In this document: piece by piece, positions 39,246 to 49,810 of the stretch
Layout: each line of letters opens with the position of its first letter
Position numbering within the stretch: position 1 is the first letter of the stretch
Origin: Chara braunii
Taxonomy: Eukaryota; Streptophyta; Charophyceae; Charales; Characeae
Assembly: GCA_003427395.1 (NCBI GenBank)
Contig: BFEA01000655.1
Coordinates: forward strand, 552,712 to 605,990
Direction: 5' to 3'
Length of the DNA: 53,279 bases
Notes under the pieces: generated by a model
What the model was told of the DNA's origin: nothing
The model's input: the letters and a program-made list of their open reading frames with translations, nothing else
Databases searched by the model: none
Made by a program: the position numbers and the translations under genes

Positions 39246-39526
39246 TTTTCTAGGCTACTAGCCGGGCCGCCCGGGTCACCTTGTGTTGCGCGTGCGGATG
39301 TTCCAGCAAAAAAAAAAAAAAAAAAAAAAACAATCCCAAAGAATCTGAAAGAAAACTATGTTATGCAGAAACATAAACAAAACAGTTTTTGCTTGAGGGT
39401 CATATCGAAATTATTTACCAATTTAAAAATAAAAATAAAAATTGAAAAATAAAATTTTATTTTTATTTATTTTAATCCTTTTTGGCCCGGCCGGGCAAGT
39501 GGTCCCGGGCCACTTTGGTAGCCTAG
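39246..39526. repeat. Dispersed A-tract repeat, sister at 52140-52400
   Basis: GGGTCACC, an A-run (39309-39330), then TATGTTATGCAGAAACATAA, then TACCAATTTAAAAATAAAAA. The same order (GGGTCACCGGCG, A-run, TATGTTATGAAGAAAAATAA, TACCAAATTTGAAATAAAA) occurs at 52140-52370. It is a repeat of unknown class. Confidence 0.65.
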
Positions 39527-40450
39527 TTTTTTTTTTTTTTTTTTTTTTTTTTAACTCCTTGGTGCCAGATAGGGGTGTTGATAAGAGCATACACTCCTTC
39601 CTGAGACACCAGGGGCTCCAGTCTATTAGTCCCCAGTTGCACCAGCTGGAAAACGGGTCCAGCGTCCCTTGAGATGCAAATAAACATATATAAGGATAAA
39701 CATTAGTTGGGGAACCTGTCCAGTTACCCTTGTACCTCTTCACCTTCTTACGAGAGGCGCCAAATCATTCTACTCAATTTCGGTACTAATAAGGGTCCAG
39801 GACCGATTGTGAAAACTCAGTTAACACCTTCCACCGACTGCTGCAGACAAAAAAACTCAGTTGACGTATTCACATATCATCACCAATTCCGTACTAAGAG
39901 GTGGGAACTAGCACACTGGAAGGAAGCGGGAACAGGTTAGGAAATTTTGAGAGGGGTCTCATGGGAATAGAGGGGTCAATCGAACACCAATCTTCAAACA
40001 TAACTCTGTAGTTTCTGTTGATGTTTCCATCCTCAAGCTGAGTGACACCTTTTCAATCCACTTTCCCCATTCTCCCCCCCTGTTTCCCACCAAGCCAGAC
40101 CAAGTTGAACTGTTGTATTTGCTGGGAGATTTCCTTTTTATTGGATATAAATTGAATTTTTTCTTTTACGACTTCCCATTGGTGAAGGACGTCTGTTTGA
40201 ATGTGCTCTTTTATGGTTTCAGTGAACCCTGGGCCGTCTATCCTGACTCCTTCCCACTCAAAGATACATCTTCTTCTCCAAATGACCCATAAGATTGCTC
40301 TCTACTGAGAATAAACAGGTTGTGAGTAAATTTGTCTCAGGGCTCATTATTCCATTCTTCCAGTAGGAGGGGCTTCCATCCCCATGGCCATTGTGACTTT
40401 GTTTCTAGGTTACTCCAGATTCTGTCCCACCATCTCCATAGCCAGATGGA
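39527..40450 (-). pseudogene. 5'-truncated LINE: ORF2 C-terminus, 3' UTR, poly(A)
   Basis: On the minus strand the frame at 40301-40053 (83 codons with stop) begins RAILWVIWRRRCIFEWEG and contains TIKEHIQTDVLHQWEVVKEK. This Trp-rich, basic pattern is typical of the C-terminal zinc-binding-reverse-transcriptase-associated region of plant L1-type ORF2 proteins. Just upstream (about 40445-40310) another frame gives WLWRWWDRIWSNLETKSQW, so a frameshift and a stop separate the two. The 3' UTR has GGGACGCTGGACCCGTTTTC near 39660 and ends in an A-run (T-run 39527-39552 on plus). The copy is dead: the reverse transcriptase and endonuclease domains are absent and the frame is broken. Confidence 0.78.
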
Positions 40451-40581
40451 TCCCGGATTGATTCATTTATTGATTGATTGATTGGTGGGGGAGGGTTCGC
40501 CCTTCCCCCTTGCACACACACACGCATATACGCGCGCGGGTCGAACCCGCTGTATTTTTTGTTTACTTTTTTTTTTTTTTG

Positions 40582-40582
<1 letters not shown>

Positions 40583-40636
<54 letters not shown>

Positions 40637-40662
40637 AGATTGATTGATTGATTGATTGATTG

Positions 40663-40701
<39 letters not shown>

Positions 40702-40719
40702 AATTGGTTAGTTGGTTGG
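40583..40719 (+). repeat. (ATTG)n microsatellite
   Basis: ATTG/TGAT repeats with minor interruptions run into the assembly gap. Confidence 0.95.
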
Positions 40720-40959
40720 NNNNNNNNNNNNNNNNNNNNNNNNNNNNNNNNNNNNNNNNNNNNNNNNNNNNNNNNNNNNNNNNNNNNNNNNNNNNNNNNN
40801 NNNNNNNNNNNNNNNNNNNNNNNNNNNNNNNNNNNNNNNNNNNNNNNNNNNNNNNNNNNNNNNNNNNNNNNNNNNNNNNNNNNNNNNNNNNNNNNNNNNN
40901 NNNNNNNNNNNNNNNNNNNNNNNNNNNNNNNNNNNNNNNNNNNNNNNNNNNNNNNNNNN
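40720..40959. other. Assembly gap (240 N)
   Basis: All bases are undetermined. The gap is bounded by an ATTG array on the left and a CA array on the right, so it probably conceals microsatellite sequence. Reading frames drawn across it are meaningless. Confidence 1.
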
Positions 40960-40962
<3 letters not shown>

Positions 40963-40991
<29 letters not shown>

Positions 40992-41018
40992 CACACACAC
41001 ACACACACATACACACAC
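40963..41018 (+). repeat. (CA)n microsatellite
   Basis: CA repeats with a few T interruptions directly after the gap. Confidence 0.95.
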
Positions 41019-41223
41019 GGGATGGCCGATCCCGTTGTTTGTCGTTTTTTTACTTTTTTGGTGGGGAAGGGGTCGCTCTTGACCCCCGCACATGCAAAAA
41101 AACAAATAAAAAAAAAATCCCTTTTTTATTTCGTTTTTTTTTAATAATTAAAATACGTGTTTTTTCGTTTTCTATTTTTTTTTTTTAAATACAAAAGCAC
41201 TTCTTAATCCTAAACAAAAAATA

Positions 41224-41263
41224 TAGGGTTGTAGGGATTTTCAAACCCTAAAAACCCTTATTA
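41224..41263. repeat. Hairpin GGGTTGTAGGG...
   Basis: AGGGTTGTAGGGATTTTCAAACCCTAAAAACCCT is an imperfect palindrome, related to the perfect one at 52898-52930. Both follow A/T-rich sequence and may be matching ends of one repeat family. Confidence 0.6.
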
Positions 41264-41740
41264 TTTGTTTGTTTTTTGGTCCATTGTTATTATTTTTTTA
41301 TTATATTGGATTCTCGGCCGCGCCCAACCGTTGGGGCATGCCCTACGGTTGGGATTTTGACCGCCATCCGAGTTTGGCCCTCGGGTCATGACCGAGCGGG
41401 ATTCATAGCTTCGAAGAAAATGAATTGCAAGCGCACTCGCTAAAGGGAGCATAAATACTACATGAAAGTACAACAAATGCAAGGAAAAATGCAAAAAACA
41501 AAGGGACAGGGTCAGTCGACGTGTCCCATCCGTCAAGGTTCATCAAGAATAAGTCTCGCGAACAGCCAAGAGCTCGAAGAACTAAAATGACAACAACCCC
41601 ATGTTGACCGAGATACCCTGAACTTCGACATCACTATCTGTCAGAAGTGCAATATGGAACGGCTAGAGGAAGTGAAACTGGATTAGATCGACCACATCAC
41701 CAAAGAAGCAGCATCCTAAAAAAGAAGAAGGGGCTAAACA
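41264..41740. other. Stretch with no clear gene
   Basis: Contains an inverted phrase GCCCAACCGTTGGGGCATG then CCCTACGGTTGGG (41318-41353). A plus-strand frame at about 41535-41710 has coding-like segments (TLNFDITICQKCNMERLEEV) broken by stops, possibly a decayed retroelement. Confidence 0.4.
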
Positions 41741-41794
41741 TGTCATTCATGCACAAAAGTTGTTGCCTCTTTGCCATAATAACCTTCACCAAGA

Positions 41795-42052
41795 TTAAGC
41801 CCTTAACTGCACGCCTAGCCACTTTTGCCCATCCCTCTCCAGCCTGCAGGTACAGTCAACTAGAGACCGATTGCTACAGTCATCCAGTCCGCATGATTCC
41901 CTTATGCAGTCTCCCTTGTCTTTCATGCTTGCAATTTTCACCGTGTCCATGTCTCCTCAGCAGAGCGGCACGTTCGCCCTGGACACGATGATTGCTTTCA
42001 CCGCTGGATCTTCTACGTCAAACTTTTGCCAGCCTGATATTTCCATGGTCAT
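41795..42052 (-). pseudogene. Decayed ORF of unknown family
   Basis: The minus-strand frame of 86 codons starts MTMEISGWQKFDVEDPAVKA. It has one in-frame TGA (41957-41959), then continues GDMDTVKIASMKDKGD and CTCRLERDGQKWLGVQLRA to a TAA. Composition is clearly protein-like on both sides of the stop, with several Cys. I do not recognise it. It lies beside the poly(A) end of a LINE and is probably a fragment of another broken transposon or gene. Confidence 0.4.
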
Positions 42053-42063
42053 GCTGGAGTCTT

Positions 42064-42064
<1 letters not shown>

Positions 42065-42115
<51 letters not shown>

Positions 42116-42690
42116 CCAAACAATTCGAAGCAATGCTAGGAGTGGTGGTAGGAGCATCCACCGCTAGCACTCTCAGGTAGGCTCCATCTATTGGTGGGAT
42201 GCGTTATCTGCTGAAAAACAGGATCAACCTCCCTTAACATCATAATAAACTGAATGTCAAAAACCAAATAGTTTATATCGGAGGATTTAAATTTCCACTT
42301 CTGCCTCCTCTAGGGACCACCAGGTGTAACACCAAAAATGACCTACCTGATCCTCGCAACATAAAACCTGAGAATCAATAAAACCCCTCCTTAAGCAAAC
42401 CACTGTAAATCTACTAATGCTAACCCAGAGGGGGGAAAAGGATTTGAAAAACAATAGGGTGTTTGAAAACAGCCCGACTCGAAAGCGAAAACCCGTTGTG
42501 GAAAATCAGTTATGAATCCTCAAACTCTTCCCCCATTGGCCATTGCATCTCCTCCAAGGAACGCTCCTTTAAATACCCCACCCAGTCATTGACGAATCTT
42601 TGAATTGCTTGTTTGATGTCTTTTTTTTTTGTGAATCTGCCCAATTTTCCCTCTGCCAGTGGTCTTTAATATCAGTTTGAACCAGTGTCA
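42065..42690 (-). pseudogene. 5'-truncated LINE: ORF2 C-terminus, 3' UTR, long poly(A)
   Basis: On the minus strand TDIKDHWQRENWADSQKK reads up to an A-run (42621-42630 plus strand). After a frameshift there, DIKQAIQRFVNDWVGYLKER and MQWPMGEEFEDS lead to a TAA at 42510. The IKDHWQREN region aligns with IKEHIQTDVL of the copy at 40053. The 3' UTR shares GATGGAGCCTACCTGAGAG-type sequence with 16600. It ends in about 45 A (T-run 42066-42110), the longest LINE tail here, suggesting fairly recent insertion or tail expansion. Confidence 0.7.
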
Positions 42691-43184
42691 TTATGGTGAA
42701 GGTGACCGGTCGGTCACTAGGCCTGAAATCCGTGAACGAGCCTGTTCATGTGGGCCGTTCATGTGCTTGGTGGCCACATAGAACCCAAGATGTTGGGGTC
42801 GGGGTCGGGGTGGGATCGGGGTTGCGCAGGGGCGATGAACATCCCCGTCGATTCAAAAGTAAAAAAAAAAGAACCCACCCCTAACAGGGGTGTAGATGGT
42901 TGGGTAAAAACAAATTTGGGGGGCCTTTGGTGCGGGGCCCCAACAGACAAGCATCACTTAATGGGAAAAAAATAAACAAAACAAACCGTGGGGTGTGGGT
43001 AACACCCCAATTGCACTATGCCTCCAACAGGATACAAAGCTAACAACCCCCCCCTCCCCTCCATCCTCCCTCCACATCCCCCTCCTCGGCCCCCACCCCA
43101 AACCACCCACCGCCCCGAGACACCCTCAATACCTAAACCCCTCACCCTTGTAACTCCACATTTCGTCACCCACCACAATCCCAA
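42691..43184. other. Stretch with no recognised gene
   Basis: Contains GGTCGGGGTCGGGG (42796), an A-tract, and a C-rich segment (43048-43110). No coding sequence was recognised. Confidence 0.5.
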
Positions 43185-43706
43185 CAACGGAAAAAGTTTC
43201 CGGAATTAAATAATCATTCTATAGTAAAATTACAATCTAAATTTCAAATTTTCATTCTATCTTAAAAAATGTCATTCCAATTTTAAAATTTTTCATCTTA
43301 CTTGCAAACTTTCATTCCAATAATAAGGTATCCCTTCTTATTTGGATTGCGTGCTAGAGATGGAATGAAAGTCTGAATGAGTTCATGAAATATTTTAATT
43401 GGACTGTAATTCTAAGTAAGGATTTTCAGTCATAAATAGATTAATCCAATCTAAATTAGACGATATTTGTTGTAGTGGAATGAAAATTTAATTAAAACAT
43501 TCTATAAACTCGTCCAGACTTTCATTCCATCTTGAACTAATAAATGTAGTTGGAAGGGAAAACTCATATTTAGACGGGAACTGATGAAATAAAACTGGAA
43601 ATTTTAGAATTTGACGAACATCGAAATGATAATTTATAAATAGGAAGGATTTTTTTTTTATGGAATGTTTTTTCAACTTTCATTTCTCGTGGGAATTTTT
43701 CTGTTG
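43185..43706. mobile_element. About 520-bp AT-rich element, CAACGG...CTGTTG ends, copy 1
   Basis: Starts CAACGGAAAAA and ends GGGAATTTTTCTGTTG, its approximate complement. It has internal inverted arms (TGGAATGAAAGTCTGAATGAG near 43368 and CTCGTCCAGACTTTCATTCC near 43508). It is closely similar throughout to copy 2 at 44201. AA lies on both sides. No coding capacity. Class uncertain: foldback DNA element, or less likely a terminal repeat of a miniature retroelement. Confidence 0.7.
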
Positions 43707-44200
43707 AACGCCCCCCACCCCCCCACCTTCTTCTACCGACAACCAAAAACAAAAACGCCACGACATAAACCCTTTGTTACCCCTGCAGACGTCACAGACG
43801 CCCCCGCTGTCGAGCGCATCTGTCACTCGCAGCGCGAGACCCTGTCGGCCACGTCACGTAGGACTTGGTCTTATCGCGTTACAATTGGAGCTTCCGCATC
43901 CGCTCAAGTGCGCCAGCCATACCTCTCGCGAGCCCCTACGACAGGATAGGGCCTACTCGAGATACAACTTACCTCCAGCAGCGGGAGCTGTCACCTCCCT
44001 TCGGTGGGCGTATCCCCGCCGAACTAATATTCCACAGTGTGAAAGTTAATCAGTTGCAATCGCAGAGGTGAACCACCCGATGACGTTTCTTGTATGTTGT
44101 GGCATAGGGGTACGTGTGGTCCTACGCCTCTATCGAACCCCCACGTGAACCGACGTATTGGGGGCTGAAGTCCCAAGCGCGGCTCATTGTTGGTCGACTA
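43707..44200. other. GC-richer spacer between the two 520-bp copies
   Basis: Composition differs sharply from the AT-rich flanks. It contains GACGTCACAGACGCCC and GACTTGGTCTTATCGCG. Short frames read on the plus strand have no recognised motif. GCCTCTATCGAACCCCC (44127) contains a minus-strand B-box-like sequence. Confidence 0.45.
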
Positions 44201-44719
44201 CAACGGAAAAAATTCCCTGAATTAAATAATCATTTTATAGTAAAATTACAATCTAAATTTCAAAATTTCATTCCATCGTAAAAAATGTCATTCCAATTTT
44301 AAAATTTTTCATCTTACTTGCAAACTTTCATTCCAAGAATAGGGTATCACTTTTTATTTGAACTGCATGCTAGAGATGGAATGAAGGTGTAGATGAGGTC
44401 GTGAAATATTTTAATTAGACTGTCATTCTAAGTAAGGATTTTCAGTCATAAATAGGTTAATCCAATATAAATTAGAAGATATTTGTTGTAGTAGAATGAA
44501 AATTTAATTAAAACATTTTATAAACTCGTCCAGACTTTCATTCCATCTTGAACGGATAGATGTAGTTGGAAGGGAAAACTCATATTTGGACGGAAACTTA
44601 TCAAATAAAACTGAAAATTTTAGAATTTGACAAACATTGGAGTTATACTTTATAAATATGAAGGATTTTTTTTTTGAATGTTTTTTCAACTTTCGTTTCT
44701 TGTGGGAATTTTTCTGTTG
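44201..44719. mobile_element. About 520-bp AT-rich element, copy 2
   Basis: Same orientation as copy 1. Starts CAACGGAAAAAATTCCCTG, ends GGGAATTTTTCTGTTG, flanked by TA on both sides (44199-44200 and 44720-44721). Each copy has its own matching 2-bp flank, which favours two separate insertions over one LTR pair, but 2 bp is weak evidence. Confidence 0.7.
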
Positions 44720-44721
44720 TA

Positions 44722-46232
44722 GGACGCATCCCACCCACCACGCGTTACACCATGCTGAAGACATAAAATTAAAAACACACTCAAACAACACAACAACACT
44801 CCTAGTCTCTTTTAGTATCGAACCCATAACTTTCTGATGCGGAAATCGGTTTGGCGACATGCAACGAGACTTAGTATAAAACCGCATGGACACATGACCC
44901 TCTCATATTAACTAGCAATGCAATCTAACGGAAGCAATCGTAATGATGACGTATTATGTAGTCTCCATAATCATGTGCTCCTCGATATTCTTGGGGGTCA
45001 CGTTCGACACTCATGTGTCGACTGATACTCGCCTTGAGGGGATAATCTCTCGACGCTAGATAACCACCAAGGTGATTGATTACTACACCCTTTTCTGCAC
45101 CCTGTGGAGAGTGGGTGGTACACAAGTTCATACATGTGGTGGCAGTCGTCTCTTATTACCATGGAGACCAGTTCCATTGACTTTGATGGATGCCACGAAC
45201 TTCCACGTCCAACTATAAAAGTAAAAAAAAAACAAAGGATAAAAGAGAATCTCCTTTCTTTCTCGAAGCTATAACCTGTTTAACTGTTACACACGATCGT
45301 TATAGGTCGCGCGAAATACTTAAGGCATATGTTTGTACATATGTAAAATGGGTATATAATATGAGACGATGACTTCTCACAATCACAGTGAAACTTCTTT
45401 CATTCATATATATATATATATGTGTGTGATTGCAGACAATCAAATCCAGAGTCTGAACCACAAAACATACCTATAATCACATCAAAGATTCAAACAAAGT
45501 CTATACACTACACGGGGTGAACTTCAACCATTCTCTGCACTCACACCCCTCGCTTTAGCCATACAAGCCCCAACCTTTGTTCAAACTTCCATAAATAAAA
45601 ACACTCAATATCTTTGTTAAACGGTCATTCAATAAGGTATGGGTGAAAACCCAAATGAAACAATTCAAACCACAGGGCTAAAAAATTTAGGTTGAGTTGA
45701 CAAGCTTGAATTGGAGTTGAATTGTAAGCCGATGAATTGGCAACCGACCTGTTATTAGTGATAACAGAGGATGATCCTTGTGAGATTGAGCTGAATCTAG
45801 TTTAAATCATAAATCGAAAATATTAAGAGGACCTGTAATGCAAGACAGACCAATTCCCAAGTCTAGCCTATTAGTGCATCGGGCATGAATCTCCATAGCA
45901 CACTCTCACTCAAGATTCTCATGCGAACTAAGTATAAGTTCATCTCTAAGCCAGTAGCCAAAGAAAGGTAGACATTGACAGAATTTCCCCTATGAAGGGT
46001 GGATTGTGAGAATCATTATTTGTGGAAATATAATCTATCTCATTGAAACATTTGTAGCACACCGAACATGCTTGGAGCTTTCCCGAACGTCTAAACATGT
46101 TCGAAAAAAAAACTTTTTTTTTGTTTTTAAATTTTAACTTGAGTTTGGTTACAAATTTGAGCACACCTCCTAAAGAAAAGTTATTTTTATTATGATTTTG
46201 CATAACATATTGTTTTTTCATATTTTTAGAAG

Positions 46233-46236
<4 letters not shown>
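44722..46236. other. Stretch with no recognised gene
   Basis: A (TA)n tract lies at 45407-45422. Composition becomes AT-rich after about 45.2 kb. ORFs are short and unremarkable. Confidence 0.5.

Positions 46237-46275
<39 letters not shown>
46237..46275 (+). repeat. Long T-tract
   Basis: About 39 T. It is followed by GTTCGAGTTCGGTCCCGAACGT, a GTTCGG-rich phrase like the one at 52150-52220. Confidence 0.9.
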
Positions 46276-46276
<1 letters not shown>

Positions 46277-46379
46277 GCGGTGTTTAGAGAGTTTTAGCGC
46301 TCGTTCGAGTTCGGTCCCGAACGTTTGGGTTCGGTCACTGAACCCGAAGAAAATGCTACACAACTTTAAACTAAAAAAA

Positions 46380-46930
46380 ATTCAGCAACGCTTCCCATAG
46401 ATAAAATGTCATTTCAGAATTTATACTAGCTTCAATATAAAAAATGAAATAATCTATGACTATGGAAAGTGAAATTTTGTTTAACTTCCAAAATTAGTAA
46501 AAATCTGGGCAATATCTCCTTTAGAGAGGCAGACTTCAAAGATTTATACGGACTTTGATATGAACTCAAACGTAAAACTTTAGTTCTATCAAGACAAAAT
46601 TTAACTAACTCTTTAGATCTATAGAAATTTTGGCAGTGCTTCCCGTAGGAGAAGTAACTTTTCAAAATTTATACAAAGCTAAATACTAAATCTGAAAATA
46701 ATCCTGACTTTCCAAAGTCAAATTTTGTCTGACTTCCTGAATTAGTGAAAACTTTGGCAGCACTTCCCTTAGAATAGAAAGTTTTCTTGATTCTTACTAA
46801 ATCAAATATAAAACTTAGACAAAACGTTGAACTTTGAAAGTCAGATTTGACTAATTCTTTGGTTTTATAGAAATTTCGGCAGCGCTTCCCGCAGAGAAAG
46901 TAGCTTACTAAGATTTATAGAAAGCCAAGT
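46380..46930. repeat. Degenerate tandem array, period about 124 bp
   Basis: A phrase of the form GAAATTTTGGCAGTGCTTCCCGTAGA recurs at about 46383, 46502, 46627, 46752 and 46872. Intervening sequences also align (AAGTCAAATTTTGTCTGAC, ATTTATACAAAGC). Five diverged units. Confidence 0.8.
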
Positions 46931-47224
46931 ATAACAAATTATCCGAGACAATGCAAGAATTGATTTAAGTAAAAAAAAAAAAAAAAAGCTAAGAAAATGC
47001 AGAAATTGAAACCGACCCTTATAGCTCTAGCACGTGACGAGCAACTAAAGCAACTAGTACCTGTCAAACTAAAACTCAGATGGAGTAGTTATCTCACTCA
47101 ACCACATGCAAGGCCAAAACCACAATGTTAAGTGCTCTCACCAACCCCAAGGTCAAAACTTGTGAAACAATAGTTCATAGTCTTTCAATGACTTGTCCCT
47201 TATACCCAACTTACATAAGGTGTA

Positions 47225-47965
47225 AAGTTGGACCATCCAAACTTATGGAAACATGTCCAGCTCAACCATTATATATGCACAAACACAGGGCACCACAACT
47301 TTTCTCTTCCTTGGACATATGACTAGGCTATGCAACCTAGTCGCCCTGAACTATTTAAAATATTCATGTTCTGTATAACTCTCTGGACCTTAGTCTTTTA
47401 AGGGAGCATATAACTGAACTGTTCAACTTGGAAACAAGGTTTAACCTGCCCTTCTTACCCTAAGTTTATTCTTAATTTATAGTCTCTTCAGTTTGTGATA
47501 AGCTACAGTCAGACCATCCAAACTTATAGAAACATGTCTGACTAACTTGTTTATAAGTAAAATAATATAAGTATATAGTTTAAATTTACCCTTTCCGGTT
47601 CCAGCAAGTGCGTGGCTCCAGACCAAACCATCCAAACTTATGGAAACATGTTCAGTCCTTCGCCTGATCTCCTCTCAGAATAAACAAGAAGAGTATGAGC
47701 AAACCAATTTATGAAAGTTGCTCAAACTTCTTTTAGAACCAATGAAACATAAGAAACCCCACATGAAACAAGGCAACCAAGTCATCCAAACTTATTGAAG
47801 TTTTTTTGGTCCTTAGGAAAATAAACATATGCATCCCTCACAAGTCAAAGCAACCAGACCATCCAAACTTATGGAAACCTGTCTGGTTGTCCAGGCAATA
47901 AAAAATAAACATAGTACTGACCTTTTTAAAGTTATGGAAACTTGCCCAGCCTTTGATTGACCCAG
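47225..47965. repeat. Dispersed motif ACCATCCAAACTTATGGAAA
   Basis: The motif, followed by CATGTCCAG or a variant, occurs at about 47231, 47513, 47626, 47784 and 47857, and partly at 47932. Spacing is irregular (about 70-280). With the array just upstream it resembles the repeat-bearing untranslated part of a large LTR retroelement. That is inference. Confidence 0.75.
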
Positions 47966-48396
47966 TCAAACACATGCAAGACCAAATTTCTCCCGCTTTT
48001 CTCTAAGATGCAAACCCTTTTCACAATATGCTTTCAGATAAAGAACAAAACAAAAACTTAGATTGCGCATGCCTTCCTTTAGTAAAGTGTGATTTAAATC
48101 TTGAAAGTCAAACATAAAGTTCATATGAGATTCATGCAGTAAATTCAGTCAAACCATAGCAAGGCGTACAGATAGGGGTACAAACTGGGTTTATAGAAGG
48201 GAGCAAAAGTTACCTCTCAGTTCCAAGTCTCCAGAACTCCTCTTGAGTTCCGGCAGAGCCCCCGCAATCGATGGGCAGACTCCCCACAAAGTCTTGATGC
48301 GGTTCTATGGGTTGCAATCTCGCCTGCCGCCTTCCTCTCGTAACCAAGATTAAAGTTTGAGTAAGAAGGGTAAAAAAAGAGGGACTGACTCAACTC

Positions 48397-48636
48397 TCAA
48401 GAGAGGGCGTTGAAACCTTCGTGCACCTGAGGTCCTGAGGGACCCACAATGGTGGTCAGACTGCGCAGCAGCTTTGTCAACTGACGCCAAACTGCAAACT
48501 GTTGATTTTCTAGCGATCCTTCAAGTTGCAACAATGACCCCTCCTTAAATGACTTTGGCACTCTATCGAGCTCCTTTCCCGAAAATGTCCACAGCTCAAG
48601 ATACGAGTCGAGGTCAAAAGCATAGTCCACTCTCAC
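48397..48636 (-). CDS. Unrecognised 79-aa ORF
   Basis: Reads RVDYAFDLDSYLELWTFSG early and QQFAVWRQLTKLLRSLTTIV later. Composition is protein-like and it may be a fragment of a retroelement gag, given the repeats next to it. No zinc knuckle or protease motif is present. Could be chance. Confidence 0.25.
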   Translation of the reverse strand: MRVDYAFDLDSYLELWTFSGKELDRVPKSFKEGSLLQLEGSLENQQFAVWRQLTKLLRSLTTIVGPSGPQVHEGFNALS

Positions 48637-49138
48637 GCCACAATGACAACGGTAGCGCAGTCCAGCTGGTCATGCAGCAGGTGGAGTGTGCGCATATGTT
48701 AATTGTCTTACCCTCAACAAACTTTAATAAGCATCCGACCTATAGCTAGACCTGCACTCTTGCTGCTGGTCCGTTGCTGCTTTGATCGGTAGGATGAGCA
48801 GCGCTTGGTAGAATGAGTCGCACGGTAGACACCAGAGGCCCGCTCAACCACCAGTGTCACAGTGTGACTCCAAAACACAAGTTAGGACTGAACACACAAC
48901 GCTGCGATCTTTGTCCGTTCTGAAACGAGACAGCAACACTGGCCTCAAGCCGCAAAGCTTGGTGGCTCAGCAAACAACTAACTCGACAAACACAATCGGT
49001 AGCAAAGGTCCTGAATAAGTTGTTACAACTCTCCATCCCCCTCGATTACTTCAGCATTAGCACCTCCGCATCTCTCTTGTGCCATGCGCCCAGACTACGG
49101 TCAACACAACTATTACTAGTCTATAACTCGAGAAGTCG
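48637..49138. other. Stretch with no recognised gene
   Basis: Nothing supportable. The phrase ATCGGTAGGATGAGCAGCGC (48786) foreshadows ATCGATAGGATGAGCAAATGC (49269), hinting at an old duplication. Confidence 0.4.
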
Positions 49139-49585
49139 TTGTTGGCAACAGTAGCTGAACCGAAGGACCTGAAACCTCTGACTTATAAAGGCAATTGCCC
49201 AAACCAAGGTTTATTGTTGCCTCCTTCGCACAATCTCTTTCCTCGTCTGCAGCCTCACGCTACTTCCATCGATAGGATGAGCAAATGCAGTGGCCAACGG
49301 GTATGGAACACAACACGCCGGTCAATCAGAAAGTTCGACAACTTCAACGACCGACTTCACTTTGCTGGCGGTGGCTTGATGAGCAACGCACGATTGGCAG
49401 ACAAGTCTCAATCTTTTGCTGCTCGCTCCCCGTTACCTCCCTCGATAGCGATGGCAAACTCCTCGCTTTTAGCATGCAAGCCTTCCCTTTATGACTCGGC
49501 TCCCCCCCGTTCGACGGTACGAGCAGCGCACCCTTTAGCTGGTAAGCCGAAATTTTGCAAATCCCCGTTCAATATGATATGCTAA
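49139..49585 (+). CDS. Unrecognised 148-aa ORF
   Basis: Open frame without recognised domains, Ser/Pro/Arg-rich. The segment around 49257-49310 is diverged from the start of the tandem units at 49870 and 50240 (GCTAC-TCCATCGA-AGG-GAGCAA), so it is probably repeat sequence. Confidence 0.2.
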   Translation: MLATVAEPKDLKPLTYKGNCPNQGLLLPPSHNLFPRLQPHATSIDRMSKCSGQRVWNTTRRSIRKFDNFNDRLHFAGGGLMSNARLADKSQSFAARSPLPPSIAMANSSLLACKPSLYDSAPPRSTVRAAHPLAGKPKFCKSPFNMIC

Positions 49586-49810
49586 CTCGAATGAACCTGT
49601 CGTGGATCGCGGAAAGGTATATGGTTAAAACTTTCTCCTTCCGTCCGTACGACATCCTCACTTACAAGGTAATCTCTTATTCCTTCACTTGTCGGTGGGT
49701 GGCTATTTAGCAACTGAAAATCTCGTTTTGTTAACGAAATTAATCAGACAGATCACTCCACCAGTTTGGAATAGCCGTGCACGCAGAGAGATAGAGAGAG
49801 GCTACTTCTT

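Noticed and set aside
40635-41188. ORFs spanning the N gap
   Set aside because: Most of their residues are undetermined; the rest is microsatellite.
43185-44719. Classical LTR retrotransposon
   Set aside because: The repeats start CAAC and end GTTG, not TG...CA, and the spacer is only about 0.5 kb with no primer-binding site or polyprotein seen.
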